DNA from: Sweltsa coloradensis
Lineage: Eukaryota > Arthropoda > Insecta > Plecoptera > Chloroperlidae
Assembly: GCA_024449915.1 (NCBI GenBank)
Contig: JAMZAV010000105.1
Span: forward strand, 620,001 to 684,000
Length of the DNA stretch: 64,000 bases
Reading direction: 5' to 3'
The notes under the pieces are model-generated. The model made no database searches and was not told where the DNA came from. It saw only the letters and a program-made list of their open reading frames with translations. The translations under genes and the position numbers were made by a program. Shown piece after piece: positions 11,030 through 23,262 of this stretch. Positions within the stretch are counted from its first letter, which is position 1; the number at the start of each line of letters is the position of its first letter.

Positions 11030-14000
11030 AATATAATTCCAATTTAAAATGCTGTAGGCAGATACAAATTAGAAAGTTATAAATAATATACCCTAGACCT
11101 ATGGTAAGTGGGAAAAAATAAAATGTGAAATTTGTATGTTTGTATCTGTAGAAAAATAAAATGGTCAAATTAAAAATAAATCATTGGAGGTCTCTCAAGT
11201 TCACGCCCAACAGAAGTTCCAAGTTTGGTTCGAAGTCCGCACGTTTTCTACCGGTAGGCCTAATTACAAATTTGGGTTCGGTTGGATCCTTAAAATGTGA
11301 CGTTTGCCCACCCCTAGCAGTGGGTTGTTCAAATAAATAGAGCTAAAGGTTTTTTTTAAAAACCATGTATTAAAACATATTTTTCAGATTTTTACACATG
11401 GATATACATCTGAATTCTGGTTTATCATTATGATACTTACTATAATACACATATTTTAACCATCGGGCTTAACATGAAGGAAACAGGCTAGGCAGTTATT
11501 ATAGTTTACAATACCTACTCATGAAAAACGGGCATTACTTCTTAAAAAGGTTTACATAAAATTATTTACTGGAACACAGGCCTGGAAATGTACGGCTGTT
11601 GGGAAAAGTGTTGAAGACTATAGCGTAGGTAGATTGGCTAGCCATTTACTTCATTTCTCATTTTTATGTCAAATTACTCTGAGGTCATAAGACATTAGAC
11701 TTGCACAATCTTTGCCTTCAGTTTGCAATCAACATAATTATGAGAGAACAAAAGGGATTTTTAAGATAATGTTAAAATGTTCAATTGATATGGATGGATG
11801 GTCTTCACATAGGCCTAGGTAGGCTATAGGCTTTAAATATGGCCTACAAAACAAAATGAGTAGGGTTTAGGCCAAATATGGTAGGTAACAAAAAACAAGG
11901 AGGTTATTCAGCGCAACTAGTGACTAAGGGAGCAAACTAAAACAATCTCAGCACATGAACTAGATAGCCTTCATTAGGTAAATACTTTACACTTGGATGA
12001 TATGGGCTAGGACAAACAATCTCGATGAATGGCCCATAATAAGTGTAAAAAATAAAAAGAGCACTTTGGCCTAAGCAGTCAATAGCCTGTATTGGTAGGC
12101 CTTTGGCTATTATCAGCAGTGGACCCAATATTATTAGTACCATTAACTGGTTTAGGTAATAAATAGGCGTAAGCCTATAGTAACTTCCTAGATACAAAAT
12201 GCAAAACAGGGTTATAGGCCTAAGTAAGTATAAGGATAATTACATGTATTACAGTACCTGTGCATACTTTTGAAAATCCCAAAAATATCCATTACATTAT
12301 TCTTATCACAAACTTTCGTAGATTCTTCAAACTGCACTTGTTGCACACTCGCAATGTACGTTGCATTTTCCACTTTGCACACAATCCATTATCACCACCA
12401 ACAGACTGTTTAGGCGCTTGAAATAATTTGACTTTTTTTGACCACCGATTTCTCTTGAACTTTCGTAGCCGAGATAATATTACAAATCTTATCACTGCAG
12501 CCACCTAGAAGTATTATACTGTGTGGCAAAAGAGGCAGAATCACTGTCGCAAATAAACCAACATGGGTTAATTGATTGTTTGTTTGTTTCTACCGTACTT
12601 TATGTGACGGCTTCAAATCGTAAATGAACTTGGCCTAGACAGACCTAGTGGGTACTGTACTGAACTAGATTAAAGTTAATACATTATATATGCAGTTCAA
12701 AGGAAATGGATCATCCACGGTTAAAGAATGATACTAATAATAATAATAACAATACCTACCTAATTTAATAATTTATAATAAAAATAAAATAGGTATGCTT
12801 CTAGATGGGTACTAAGACAGTATTAATCATACATAGTTATGGCAAATTAATAATCATAATATTATGTGTGTGTATATATATATATATGTATATCTCTCTC
12901 TCTCTCTTAATTTACGTACATCGAGCACCGACTAAAACGTAAGATTCCTTTGACATGCCTGAATAAAATTCAGCATAACATGTTAAAAGTTGTTTTCCCC
13001 CTCAAAACTCGGTTAAAACTCATCTGCTATCGTAGTGATTCACATTAAAATGGGAAGAAAGACTTTAGGCCAACAACAGGCTGCAGTTACCGAGACATGA
13101 CACTGGCACTAGGTGCTTGGTAGAAAACTAAAACCCTAAATTTTGGTAAACAGAAAATGCTTCGATTGAAGCACTGGGCATCCAAAGAAAACGACCCTTT
13201 TAGTGATATGTTACAATGGCTTCGAGACATATTACGCACAGGCCTTTAATAACTGACAGCCTGGGCGTGGCTTAAAATATTTAACAGGCCTTACTACAGT
13301 CCGTAAAGTTGACAGTTTAAAGCTTCTTCATTAAATTCACAAAGAACGTTAGATAGGCCTAGGCCTATGCCTGGACTTGAAATGCAACCCCTCCAGACAT
13401 TTACCATTTAAAACAACATTATGTGGTATATATAGTAATATATGTGTGTAGGGTACTTGACTTGTAGTATTTACTGCTCAGAAAGTACGTATGGAAAACC
13501 TGATGTTTGTTAAATCGAGATAAAATAATATTAAAATACAGGTAGGCCTACTTAGCACACATGGTAGGCCTACAGACAGACTGACACTTGCAATGCCAGT
13601 CCTGACCACATACACACTATCACATTCATACAAGCACCCACACAATGAAATAAGTGAACCGATACTTATTGTATTGACCTAGGTATGGTGCATGTTAGAT
13701 ATATTTGGGTGTAAGCCTATTAATTTCAACAAAGTAGGCCTACTACCGGTATTCTAAAAATAAATAGGCCAATGCAGGCTATTTGACCATGAAGTGAATC
13801 ACTTGTAGGCATAGCAATAGCATGGATCCATCCATGACTTTTCACCATCCTGCCCCAGTGACTTGAATTTCTTTACTGTGTAGGCCTACCTCAAGTTTGA
13901 GCAAGTTGAAATCAACTGGACAGTTTGGCAGTCATAGGTGTGTCTAGAGATATCGGTCGGAAAATTTTACGAATTGGAAAATTTCCATGTTGTCAAATAA

Positions 14001-17000
14001 AATAATCATACAGGCTACCGATATTTTTTTCAAAAATTACTTGTCAATAACAACTAAGATATAGGCCTATGTTCTTGTGCTGGTCAACTTGATTAGTTTG
14101 AAAAATTATAATTACAGAAGGCCTAGCCTCGTTGATTTTAATTTGTTTTGTATTTCATTGTTGATTAATTTTCCATTGATAACATTAATAATCGATGAAT
14201 AAATTTTCCAAATTGAATATTTCCGGAAAACACACATAACTAGAAGTAGTAGGCCTACCCTAATTAAGTAACTTACCTAAGTTTTACCGGTTACTGAAGT
14301 ATAGGTAGGCCTATCCTATTCCTGCAGTACCACCAAGCATATGCCTAATGAAGAATTAATACATAAAATTAAGCCAGAAGGATCTCCCTCATGTCCAAAC
14401 TGCATGGCAATAAATCTGTTAATCATTGCCATAACTTTACTCCACCATAAAAACTATCAAATTTGTGGCATGTGGGGAACTTGAAACGTCCTATTTCAGT
14501 TGGTACAGTACAAAAGATGGGTCTATAGATTTCCTTGCGTGAAATGATGTGAATTGTAACATGACATTTTAGGTCTCTACTCTTAAAATGTTTCGAGTCA
14601 CTGCAGACATAGGCCTACATATTTGTAGGTAGACTGAATCAAAACTCTTACCACAAACTAGGGATGTCATAGAGTAGGCCTACCCCAATCCATTTTAAGG
14701 GTTCAAATCTTTCTCATGTAGGCCTAGTACCAAGTAATTTGAAAAAGACCCTAGTCATACACGCAACAAGGTTGGGGATTCAGGTTACCCGGTTCCCACA
14801 ATGTTTGCAACCGAATCCAGATTGTGTTACCCTGTGACATCCCAGATCCCTACCACAAACCCAAATAGGCATATATAAAGTTACCTAGGGGGACAAACAA
14901 TTATAAAAGTAGCAATTTAATTGAATTTAGAATGCAAACAAATTTTGGGGGGCAAGTAGGGCCTACTAGGACCCCTTTTTGTGTGCATAGCTAGGCCTTT
15001 GCATAAACCACACCACCTAGTAATGTTTGGGAAATAGCCACTGAAAATATTTTTCTGGGAGGAACACTTGGGCCTACTTGGAATAAGGTTAGGTCAGGTA
15101 AGCCTAATTGTTATTATAAAATCGATAGGCAGGCCCTATGTATTTTTCATTATTGGTGGATACGGTAGGCTACCCAGATCTTCTATGGAGTTGTAGGTTA
15201 AATCTTAATTTTATGTCTTATTATTTTAATTCAACTATAAAAATAAATGATAGTAATAATAATAGGCCTAGTGTCTTTTGTTGACTAGGCCAAAATGGTA
15301 CCGGCCGTAAAAACGTATATATTGGTCTTGAAGAATATTTGCCCAACTTCTAATTGGTTTGAGATGTCTCTAATCAATTTATTTTTTGCTAGCCTAACCT
15401 AGTTAGGCCTAATGCTAACTTTACTCATTCATGCTAAAATGCTGCTAATGGGACAGTTGTCCATTTTTGCTATCAATAATGTAGTAGGTAGCCGATTTAG
15501 CTACATGTCTGCAATTCGGTAGAATTTCTACAAGTTTTTTCATTAAAAATGAAAAATGCAAGGTGAATGTGTAGGCTAACAAGTAATGGACATTTGACGA
15601 TAATTAATCAAATTAAAAAGAAATTAATGCTACAAAACAGAAATGTTGAGACTAGGTAGGTAATGTTACATTCTAAATCTAAATTGCTACTAGCCTATGT
15701 CACAAGCCTCTATTAATAACAAAGCCTAGCCTACATATTATGCAGAGTTTGAAACACTAAGGTGGCCAAGAAATATCAAGTCGTGTCAAAACCACTCCCG
15801 TGTCCAGTTCAAACGGAAGGTAGGCTATGGATTAGGCATCCAAGCTTGAGACAGAACTGAATAAAGAATCCATAATAACTGAGAAACCAAGATGATTGGG
15901 ATTTTGAGTTAGGTAATTTAATATTGCCTAGACTTCCTGGCCTACAGTGTGATATGTGATTTCTTTACTTAAAGGCCTATTTGATATAGCTTTCAGTTTG
16001 ATATGGTCTAGCCAACTGGCATGGTATGGGTATCTTACTACCCGTAGGCCATTTAACACAAAAACATTATGCTAGTGTCAGTAGTTTAAAATTTGTACCG
16101 AAAATAAAAAAATCATGCCACAAACGAGCCACAGTTAACACGGATTTATGCGCCATATAAAAGCCTAAGGATTTGAGTCTTGCCGTGTTGGACCTTGAAA
16201 TTAAACGGTGTTCCGATTGTTCGAATCATTAAACGTAGAATAATGTACGGTAGGCCTACCTACGAGCCTATCAAGCATTGGAGAAAAACAGGATTATACA
16301 ATTCAATGCAATTGTCTGTAACGTAGCCTATGTTTGCAATCCTAAATAAACATCTAATCCAGTAATCCACAAGATGTAGGGTAATTAAATGACAACTAGG
16401 CCTACAAGTCAAAATAGGCACAGGCTTACTTGTAGGCCTAGATTAAGTAGCCTACACTCTTCATTGGGCATAGGCATAGGCATAGGCATACTTCTTGCAG
16501 CAAAAAGGTATAAAGTTATAGGTGTTGTTTTCCCACTTATAAAGTAATGTGTGTACCAGTAAGAAAAACATCATTTCTTGTCAGTTGGTGCCTGGTGGTA
16601 CCAAATGACTAGAGTATCCCTAGGCCCTAACAATTGCATAACCACCGAGTCACTGACACAATAATAATTTTGTAATTCAAGTCAAGAATTAAGGTCGGCA
16701 GCACAAGAACAAGGTCCACAACGGTCAAATGTTGGCTCCCCAACTATAACGTCAACAGGCAGGTAATGCCGGGCTATCGTAGAGCAGCCTTTAGGCCTAG
16801 ATGAGTAGGTAGGTAGGCTAAAATATGTTTGCTGGGCTGATTAACGACTAGGGCAACCAAGCTAGCAAAAAATGCTGAATCCAACAACTCTATGAATGAA
16901 CTATGTCGGAATTCATACGTGTAACGTAGGCCAACTATCGCACCAAACCTAGGTCAATAAAGCAAGCATTACTTGTGGGTAGGCTACAGCAGATTGTTTT

Positions 17001-17470
17001 TAAAAAACATGTTGGCCTAGGCCAGGGGATGGACCAATCGGCCCAAATGACAAAATAACTTTTGTCTAGGGCCTAGCCCTAACTCAGGTAAAAGGCCCAT
17101 GTGACCAAGGACCTACACTTTCAACACACGAGGGCTAGGGCCTAGCCTAGGTAGGGCCTACTAGGGCCTACCCAAGCCTAGCCCTACCTAGGCCTAGCCC
17201 TAGCCCTAGGTCCCAAATCTATTCTTGATTTTATCATTCATCAGACTCTTGGGCTAGACAAAGCAAAGTCCTGGCCTAGGCCATTCCAAAACTCATTAGC
17301 CATTTAAAATTTAAGGCCATAGTAAAACAATTATTCTTTGTTTGGAAACTTGAACTACCAGCCTAGGGCTTGGGCCTAGGCCTAAGACCCGCTTACCATG
17401 GGGTCGAGTAGACCTTCTCTAGTAGGGGGCCCTAGGCCTAGGCTATGAAAGTAAAACATTTACGTTCGTG
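11030..17470. other. Long non-coding interval downstream of Rap2
   Basis: No gene could be supported in 6.4 kb. The region is AT-rich with very frequent TAGGCCTA, GTAGGCCTAC and related palindromes. It has a (TA)n-(TC)n microsatellite at about 12870-12907. An open frame at 12292-12504 (minus) lacks an ATG start and was dismissed. Part of it may hold the Rap2 3' untranslated region; no clear AATAAA signal was located near the Rap2 stop. Confidence 0.6.
16230..17455. repeat. Dense cluster of AGGCCTA / CTAGGCC palindromic motifs
   Basis: The motif reaches its highest density here. 17070-17200 and 17360-17450 are almost continuous runs of 'cctaggcctagccctag'-like sequence, immediately downstream of the Rap2 stop codon. 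The copies are not a regular tandem. Spacing varies, which suggests many independent short palindromic units rather than one satellite. Confidence 0.7.
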
Positions 17471-17476
17471 TGTTGG

Positions 17477-18028
17477 TTATAGCACCGTACAGCAACAATA
17501 ACTTTTTTTCTCCTTTTCAGGCGAAAAATTCATCTCTCTAACAATTTCGGCAAACATTTCGTTGACGTTCGTCCTGTTTTTTGCACTTGCCTCCACAAAT
17601 GGGCAAGACCAAGTTTGAGCTAGACCACTTCCCTCAATAGTAGAAACTTCACGTTGATGTTCCAAATCCACTTTGTTGGCAACTAGCAGTATAGGCACCC
17701 TTTCCGATCCCTTTACCCTTGTAATGAGCTCTTTCATTGTCTTTATGTCTTGAAATGTCTGGTGGTTTGTCAAACTATAGACGACCACAAAACCCTGTCC
17801 ATTCTTGATGTATAAATCTCGCATACTTGCAAATTGTTCAGTGCCCGCAGTATCCAATATTTCTAGCACGCATGGCGAATTGTCTACCTCGATTTCTTTT
17901 CGATAGAAATCTTCTATTGTGGGATCGTATTTTTCCATGAAGCAACCGGAAACAAATTGAACTGTAAGTGCACTTTTGCCTACCCCACCCGACCCAAGCA
18001 CTACGACTTTAAACTCGCGCATTTTCAC
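17477..18028 (-). CDS. Rap2-type Ras-family small GTPase, intronless
   Basis: Membrane-attached GTP/GDP switch of the Rap2 branch, known in animals for acting on TNIK/MINK-type kinases and cell adhesion. Numbering from the second Met (Rap2 proteins begin MRE-K-VV), the P-loop is GSGGVGKS at 10-17, switch I is [12 protein letters not shown] with Phe39, the residue that separates Rap2 from Rap1, and switch II is DTAGTEQ with the Rap-specific Thr61. NKVD (116-119) and the SAK motif (about 146-148) are intact. The tail ends SYCCCTVL: upstream cysteines suited to palmitoylation and a CTVL box whose final Leu predicts geranylgeranylation. The track start adds two residues (MKM...); the second ATG at 18020-18022 is equally likely. 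The length (181-183 residues) is normal. The single-exon structure could reflect an old retrocopy or simply intron loss; no decay is visible. Confidence 0.96.
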   Translation of the reverse strand: MKMREFKVVVLGSGGVGKSALTVQFVSGCFMEKYDPTIEDFYRKEIEVDNSPCVLEILDTAGTEQFASMRDLYIKNGQGFVVVYSLTNHQTFQDIKTMKELITRVKGSERVPILLVANKVDLEHQREVSTIEGSGLAQTWSCPFVEASAKNRTNVNEMFAEIVREMNFSPEKEKKSYCCCTVL

Positions 18029-18290
18029 TTGTTACACTTGATGAAACTGTAACGTATTGACTCTAGCACAAAGATTTATACTTTTGAAACCGAATATATT
18101 GTTTGTTCACTTGATTAAAGCGAAATGTTCCACGTACATTGTGTCACCCATAACTTCATTCACTTCCTTACTCCAGCAGCCATTTTCCAAGACTGTACTG
18201 AGTCAACTGACTGATGAATGATTGAGGTCTTCTGTGTGGCGATTGGTTCGCTCTCTAGCACTGATTCGTCGAACTACAAAGTGAGTAGGT
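18029..18290 (-). promoter_or_regulatory. Probable Rap2 upstream region
   Basis: This is the sequence immediately 5' of the Rap2 start. It has no obvious TATA box at a sensible distance and is less AT-rich than its surroundings. The transcription start cannot be placed; the assignment rests only on position. Confidence 0.3.
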
Positions 18291-18499
18291 GTGACTGTTG
18301 ATGACGTACAGAGAGAGCAACAGTGCAGCAAAACAGGTTTGTTGTGCACAAGTATGCAAATGATGACGTCATTTTATTTTCGCCGTGATATTGCGAAAAT
18401 TTGGAAACTGTGTGGAAACATAATATTACACATTTGGCATTTGCATCTGAAAGGCTATATTTTGGGTTTTTGCAACAAATTTTTACTGATTGGATGAGC

Positions 18500-19500
18500 G
18501 TAGCAATTGAGAATTAGAAACCATAAAATTATAGCAAAATTTTAATAATAATATAAATATATATATTTTATATATTTTTTTTCTGTAACATGAAATGAAG
18601 ATGCAAAAAGGTTAACAAAGCTAGGCCTACATGTGTTTTGTTTAATAAATAAACAGTTTTTTGAAAAAGTGGGGTGCAATCTCCACGAAACGTCAAAATG
18701 TGTTATGATTTTAATTAATTATTGTTATTTGTACGTGGTCTATACCTAAAAATGTCTTGTTATTCATCATACGATCATGAAAGCTTTCATAAATACACAT
18801 ATATATATATATATAAATAAGTTTCTTCTTGGCGCAGCATTCTTATCTCGTTGTTGGTGGAGGTGCCGTGTATAAAGAGGGTAACAAATGAGACACGCAG
18901 AACTCTATGGTACATTTAAAAAACAGATGTCAAGTCCAACAATCGGTTGAAACAGAAGTTATCTGCCAGTACATCCATTTTTATTTCATTTTTTTGTGTT
19001 CATTCAATTCTCTCATCTGATTTTTTATGATCTTGGACCCATAGAGTTCTGCGTGCTTCAAATATTTATCATTATTACTCGTTTGCTCCAGCCTTCACTG
19101 ATGGTGGAAATGCTGGATAGCGGCGGGGCCTACGTAGTAGGCCTTGTATAATCTTTGGCGGCGGGTACTGGGGGGGGGGGGGGCGGATGGGCAATCGTCC
19201 TCCTTCCCCCACCCACCCCATGAGATTCCGATTTTGATTGCGCAGCCAATTAATACCATCACCTATTATGCCATGTTCGATTAATTTTTAACGTGTTTTT
19301 ACGCCTTTGAAAGTTGTAAATTTGCAAATTTTCTCTCTTCGGCAATCAGGGACACAGACACTAATGGCTGGAGCGTTCAAACAGACCCTGTTTTTTAAAC
19401 CTATCTCCCTCTTCCCCCCCCCCCCCTCGAGGGCGCTCGACCCCCCAGATAAGTAAACAAGTTTTCATTTTATAATATGATTCCCCCCCCCCCATGAATC
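18500..19500. other. Non-coding with simple repeats
   Basis: AT microsatellites lie at 18541-18580 and 18799-18815. G-rich runs (about 19169-19184) and C-rich runs (about 19416-19427 and 19484-19493) flank a segment whose right edge is ccgccactg at 19511-19519. That resembles the CAGTGGCGGAT terminus of the hAT-like elements, but I could not find a matching left end with the same 8-bp flank. Confidence 0.45.
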
Positions 19501-19993
19501 AGGGCTAGATCCGCCACTGGGTGCAGAGTACAGAAATATTGAAATTTCTTTTCATTGGGGGGCTGAAAACGCCCCTTCACCCCTTGTCCTTGGGTTACCC
19601 AAAACATTCTGTCTCGACTCGCTTTCTTGTTGACGGTCAATGTAAAAAAAAAAAACATGCCAATCGAAGGTCATGTTCAGTTTTCAACGTGAGATGTGTC
19701 ACAGAAAAGTGATGCATATTATATTAAAGCTTTAGCTTGAACAGACTGTACCAGACAAACGGGCAGTGTCTTCAGTATAAGACACCTTTCTATAAAGTAC
19801 CTTCGGCACTAAACGAAATGTTTCTAAAGATGAAGATAGACGTCGGGACGAGGGCTGACGCATCGGCACACCCACTCTATTTCCTGGGTTTACACCGTCC
19901 ACTGTCCACCTACATAAAATTTACTTGTTGAAATGTCACAAGTTTGATCTTCAACAATAAAAAGTCATCACTTTTCTGTCCATCTGTCCGTCT

Positions 19994-20178
19994 GTGCGTG
20001 TGTCACGTCCGTGCGTGTGTCACGTCCGTGCGTGTGTCACGTCCGTGCGTGTGTCACGTCCGTGCGTGTGTCACGTCCGTGCGTGTGTCACGTCCGTGCG
20101 TGTGTCACGTCGTGCGTGTGTCACGTCCGTGCGTGTGTCACGTCCGTGCGTGTGTCACGTCTGTGCGTGTGTCACGTC
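19994..20178. repeat. 17-bp minisatellite, about 11 copies
   Basis: The unit is GTGCGTGTGTCACGTCC, repeated head to tail about eleven times. One unit has lost a base near 20110 and the last units differ slightly. It is preceded by 'ctgtccatctgtccgtctgt' and followed by 'acgataaaaaccgaacacg'. A related flanking sequence without the minisatellite occurs at 26140-26260, so the array expanded inside one copy of a dispersed repeat. Overlapping open frames are a by-product of the repeat. Confidence 0.95.
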
Positions 20179-20600
20179 TCACGATAAAAACCGAACACGA
20201 CGTCCAATGGACATTTATAAGCAGTTTTTTGTTGGCATCATCCTTCATTTAAACAATGATACAAAATGTTTTTGGTGGCCCCAGGGGTTAGGAGGAAGAG
20301 GCTATAGCCCCCCATCCCGCAAACAGAAAGTTTGAACATTCCTGACACGTCACAAACACTGTTGCAGAATAATGCTAAGCTAACCCGGCGCAGCCACCAA
20401 GAACATCAAAGCACGGCGATTTGTTTTGAATTCTTCTTTTAAATTTAGTAGCTTCGTTCCGTCTTTTGGGGCCTCCCGAACCCGTGCTTTTTGTAAAAAT
20501 GCGATGTATGAGTACATATTTTTTACTTTCAAAGACAAGAAACCTCGTGTCTCCCCCCCCCCCCCCCCGAGGAACATAGTCGACTGTCGACCACATATTA

Positions 20601-21344
20601 TTGGATGAGCGAAGCGAAGACTTCAATTTCACTGACCCCCCAAAAAATTTAGCTCGGGTGTTTTTTGTTTGTTTTTTTGTCTGTTTGTTCGCTCTCTACT
20701 GGGAAAACGGCATATTATGCGATCTTGATGAAAATTTGAGGGGACCTTCGAAATCTCTGAACTTAGAGGTGTATTGTTTTTGGGTACAATCGAAGAAATA
20801 TTTCTCATGAATATCGTACTTTTTCGATTTTTTCGATTTTTAGTGCGATATTTTCGTGACATTTGGTCCGATTCTGACCAAACGGGTAGGGCTACAACGT
20901 TCATATTTCACATGGACATTAAGGTTATGGTGATGTAGTACCTTTTGAAAGAAAAAGTTGAAAAAGTTAGTCAGAATCCATAGAAATAAAGGTTTTAACA
21001 TAAGTTTTTCAATTTTTAGTGCGATATTTTCGTCACATTTGGTCCGATTCTGACCAAACGGGTGGGACTATTCAGATTTCACATGGGCATTAAGGTTATG
21101 GTGATGTAGTACCTTTTGAAAGAAAAAGTTAAAAAAGTTAGCCAGAATCCATAGAAGTAAAGGTTTTAATATGAGTTTTTGTTTAGGTTTATAATACAAA
21201 TTAACAAGGAACAATCGAAACTTGACAACAATCACCTACAATGCATTCAAAAAGCACTTATAAAGGAAAAGTGGTCCTACGACAACTAAAAACTTACAAA
21301 AATAGCTCATCTATCAACGCGGCGAGACTTAAGCGTTTTCCTAG
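20601..21344 (+). mobile_element. Helitron-like repeat, copy A
   Basis: It starts TTGGATGAGCGAAGCGAAG and ends AACGCGGCGAGACTTAAGCG followed by TTTTCCTAG. The end holds a five-base stem AACGC/GCGTT a few bases before CTAG. The core has two tandem copies of about 178 bp starting 'tttttagtgcgatattttcg' (20838 and 21015). The same ends with other cores occur at 10243, 29711, 35434 and 53141. Confidence 0.65.
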
Positions 21345-21435
21345 TTTTAGCAATTAACCTCTGCCTAGGTACTATGAGCACAAACAATTATTTTGGGTAT
21401 TTAGGTACATCTTGCTAATGAAATTTACGGATATG

Positions 21436-21900
21436 AAGATTGAAAGAAAAAGTTGAAAAAGGTTTACAAATCCATAGAATAAGTTTTCGATAAGTTTTCA
21501 ATTTTTATGCGAAGTTTCGTCATTATTGGCCCGATTCCGCACCCAAACCGGGCCTGGGGCTATGAATTCACCTTTATTAATTAATGTAGTCAATCTTTGA
21601 AGAAAATTGAAAATTAGTCCAGAATCCATAGTAAGTAGTTTTAATTTTTCGATTTAGGTTTATAAAAAATTAACAAGGATCACGAACTTGACAACAATCA
21701 CGTTACAATGCATTCAAAAGCACTTTCAAGGAAAGTGGTCCTACGAAACTAAAAACTACAAAAATAGTACAATCTATCAAACCGGCGAGACTTAAGCGTT
21801 TTCCATAGTTTAGCAATACCTCTAGCTAAGGTTATGAGCACAAATTATTTTGGGTATTTAGGTACATTGCTATGTAAATTTTACGATCATTAGCTAGACG
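21436..21900 (+). repeat. Indel-riddled second copy of 20940-21435
   Basis: The segment repeats the preceding 500 bases in the same order ('ccgattc', 'aatccatag', 'acaacaatcac', 'ggcgagacttaagcgttttcc', 'ttttgggtatttaggtaca'). It has dozens of single-base losses and few substitutions. That error profile fits unpolished long-read sequence or a badly collapsed tandem better than natural decay. Confidence 0.75.
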
Positions 21901-22119
21901 AGAAGGTTTAGCGATGTATTTTACTTTAAAATTATTATTTCATCGGGCGGATAGCAGTTTAAACGTTGAAGGCAAGTTTCATGGTACCTACCCCCCCCCC
22001 CACCCATCATAGGTAATTAACTTTATTCAAATACAAATGCATGGCATATATTGTATGAACTTATATATTATTATTGTATTTGCTAATAGAGTATTTAGAT
22101 TGCCAATTCCACACCCACA

Positions 22120-22345
22120 CCGACTTACCAACGACGATTCAAGGCTTTCCTCGCTTTCCTGTTAGCAAATTCGTCGATAATCTCCTCAAACGATAGGTAG
22201 ATTTGAGCGAAGGTCGTTTTTTACCCGCGTCAACGCCGAAAATGACCGTTCACCACTGCAGTTAGATGTTGCTGTGCACACAAACATCCGTAATCGCATT
22301 CCAATTCTCGGCTTCTTTGCCTGTTGACTCAAAGTACCTCTTAAA
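22120..22345 (-). pseudogene. hAT transposase C-terminal dimerisation region, remnant
   Basis: The minus strand encodes SNCSGERSFSALTRVKNDLR, and after a frame break a stretch reading FANRKARK. Both are typical of the last part of hAT transposases, where a '(S)(C/T)S.ERSFSAL.R.K..LRS' block is followed by 'I..FA..KARK'. Several stops and frameshifts are present and the N-terminal BED and catalytic parts are not visible nearby, so this is a dead fragment. Confidence 0.65.
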
Positions 22346-23190
22346 TGAATACATTAATCGGAAAGCCACTTGTCCAAATCTCCAGCGTATGTGGTCATTA
22401 CCGAACTCAATTTATTTCTATAACATCCGGTTCTTCTTTTACAAGACTTACGAAAAAGCCGAATTTATCATATAGGTTTTTATACACTTTTTTTCTTCGT
22501 AATTCAGTTCACTTATCAATTTAATTATCATGACCAAAAAAAGTGTTTCGTTTCCACTCTTCTCTGCCCGATAGTTCCGAATCGCCATTTTCAGTTGTTG
22601 TTCTTCGATTTTCATATTTATATGAATTTATACCACGTTGACGTGACTTCTTCCACCGAATCAAAATCTGGAGATTTCTTCTCATAGAATCCTCGTTTTC
22701 CACCTGTTTTTCTATTGCGCGTTTTCGACCCTGTGCCCCACAAAGTTTTTTTATACACTAGACATTATCGTTAATAGTCTAAGTACCGGTAATAATCACT
22801 AACACGAAAAATATAATACACTAAAATGTGTTGGTGTATTCTCTAATAATACAAAGTCCACAAATTGTCAACAGCACAGCACGAAAATACACTCACTTCA
22901 CTTGTATAAACACTCCACGCACTTGACTTGTCGAATTGCCTACAAAGTACGAACGATCTGCACACATTGCAGTCTCAACAGCTACTAAACTTGCTACTGG
23001 TCAAACTGACAAAAAGTTGAAAATATTTGCGGACTTACGCCTGATTAGCTTGTTGCCTTGCCCTGTGTATCCCAATTACCAATTTTACCCATCACCGCCC
23101 TCAATCAAGATAATCCTTTCATCACTCAACATGAGTCACCTACCCTACTATTCTAATAGAAGAGAAGACCCTATAGCTAGCTACAAAGGC

Positions 23191-23262
23191 TATTCCAGGA
23201 AATCCTAATCTCGCTAACAATAACAAGTAAAATTCCAATCGCTCCGACCAACCATAGGTGAA
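23191..23262 (+). repeat. Dispersed repeat, copy 1 of 2
   Basis: It reads 'tattccaggaaatcctaatc' through 'accaaccataggtgaaattt', nearly identical to 25306-25380. The two copies are direct and about 2.1 kb apart. The sequence between them shows no LTR-element protein motifs. Confidence 0.7.

Noticed and set aside
12292..12504. Basic 70-residue frame on the minus strand
   Set aside because: Begins with GTG directly after a stop; no ATG and no acceptor, so not credible as an exon.
16400..17450. CRISPR-like or regular satellite array of GGCCTA motifs
   Set aside because: Spacing is irregular, no conserved repeat longer than about 10 bases, and the genome is eukaryotic.
19944..20335. Two overlapping Cys/Val/Arg-rich frames of 102 and 113 codons
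   Set aside because: Translations of the 17-bp minisatellite in two frames; a repeat artefact.
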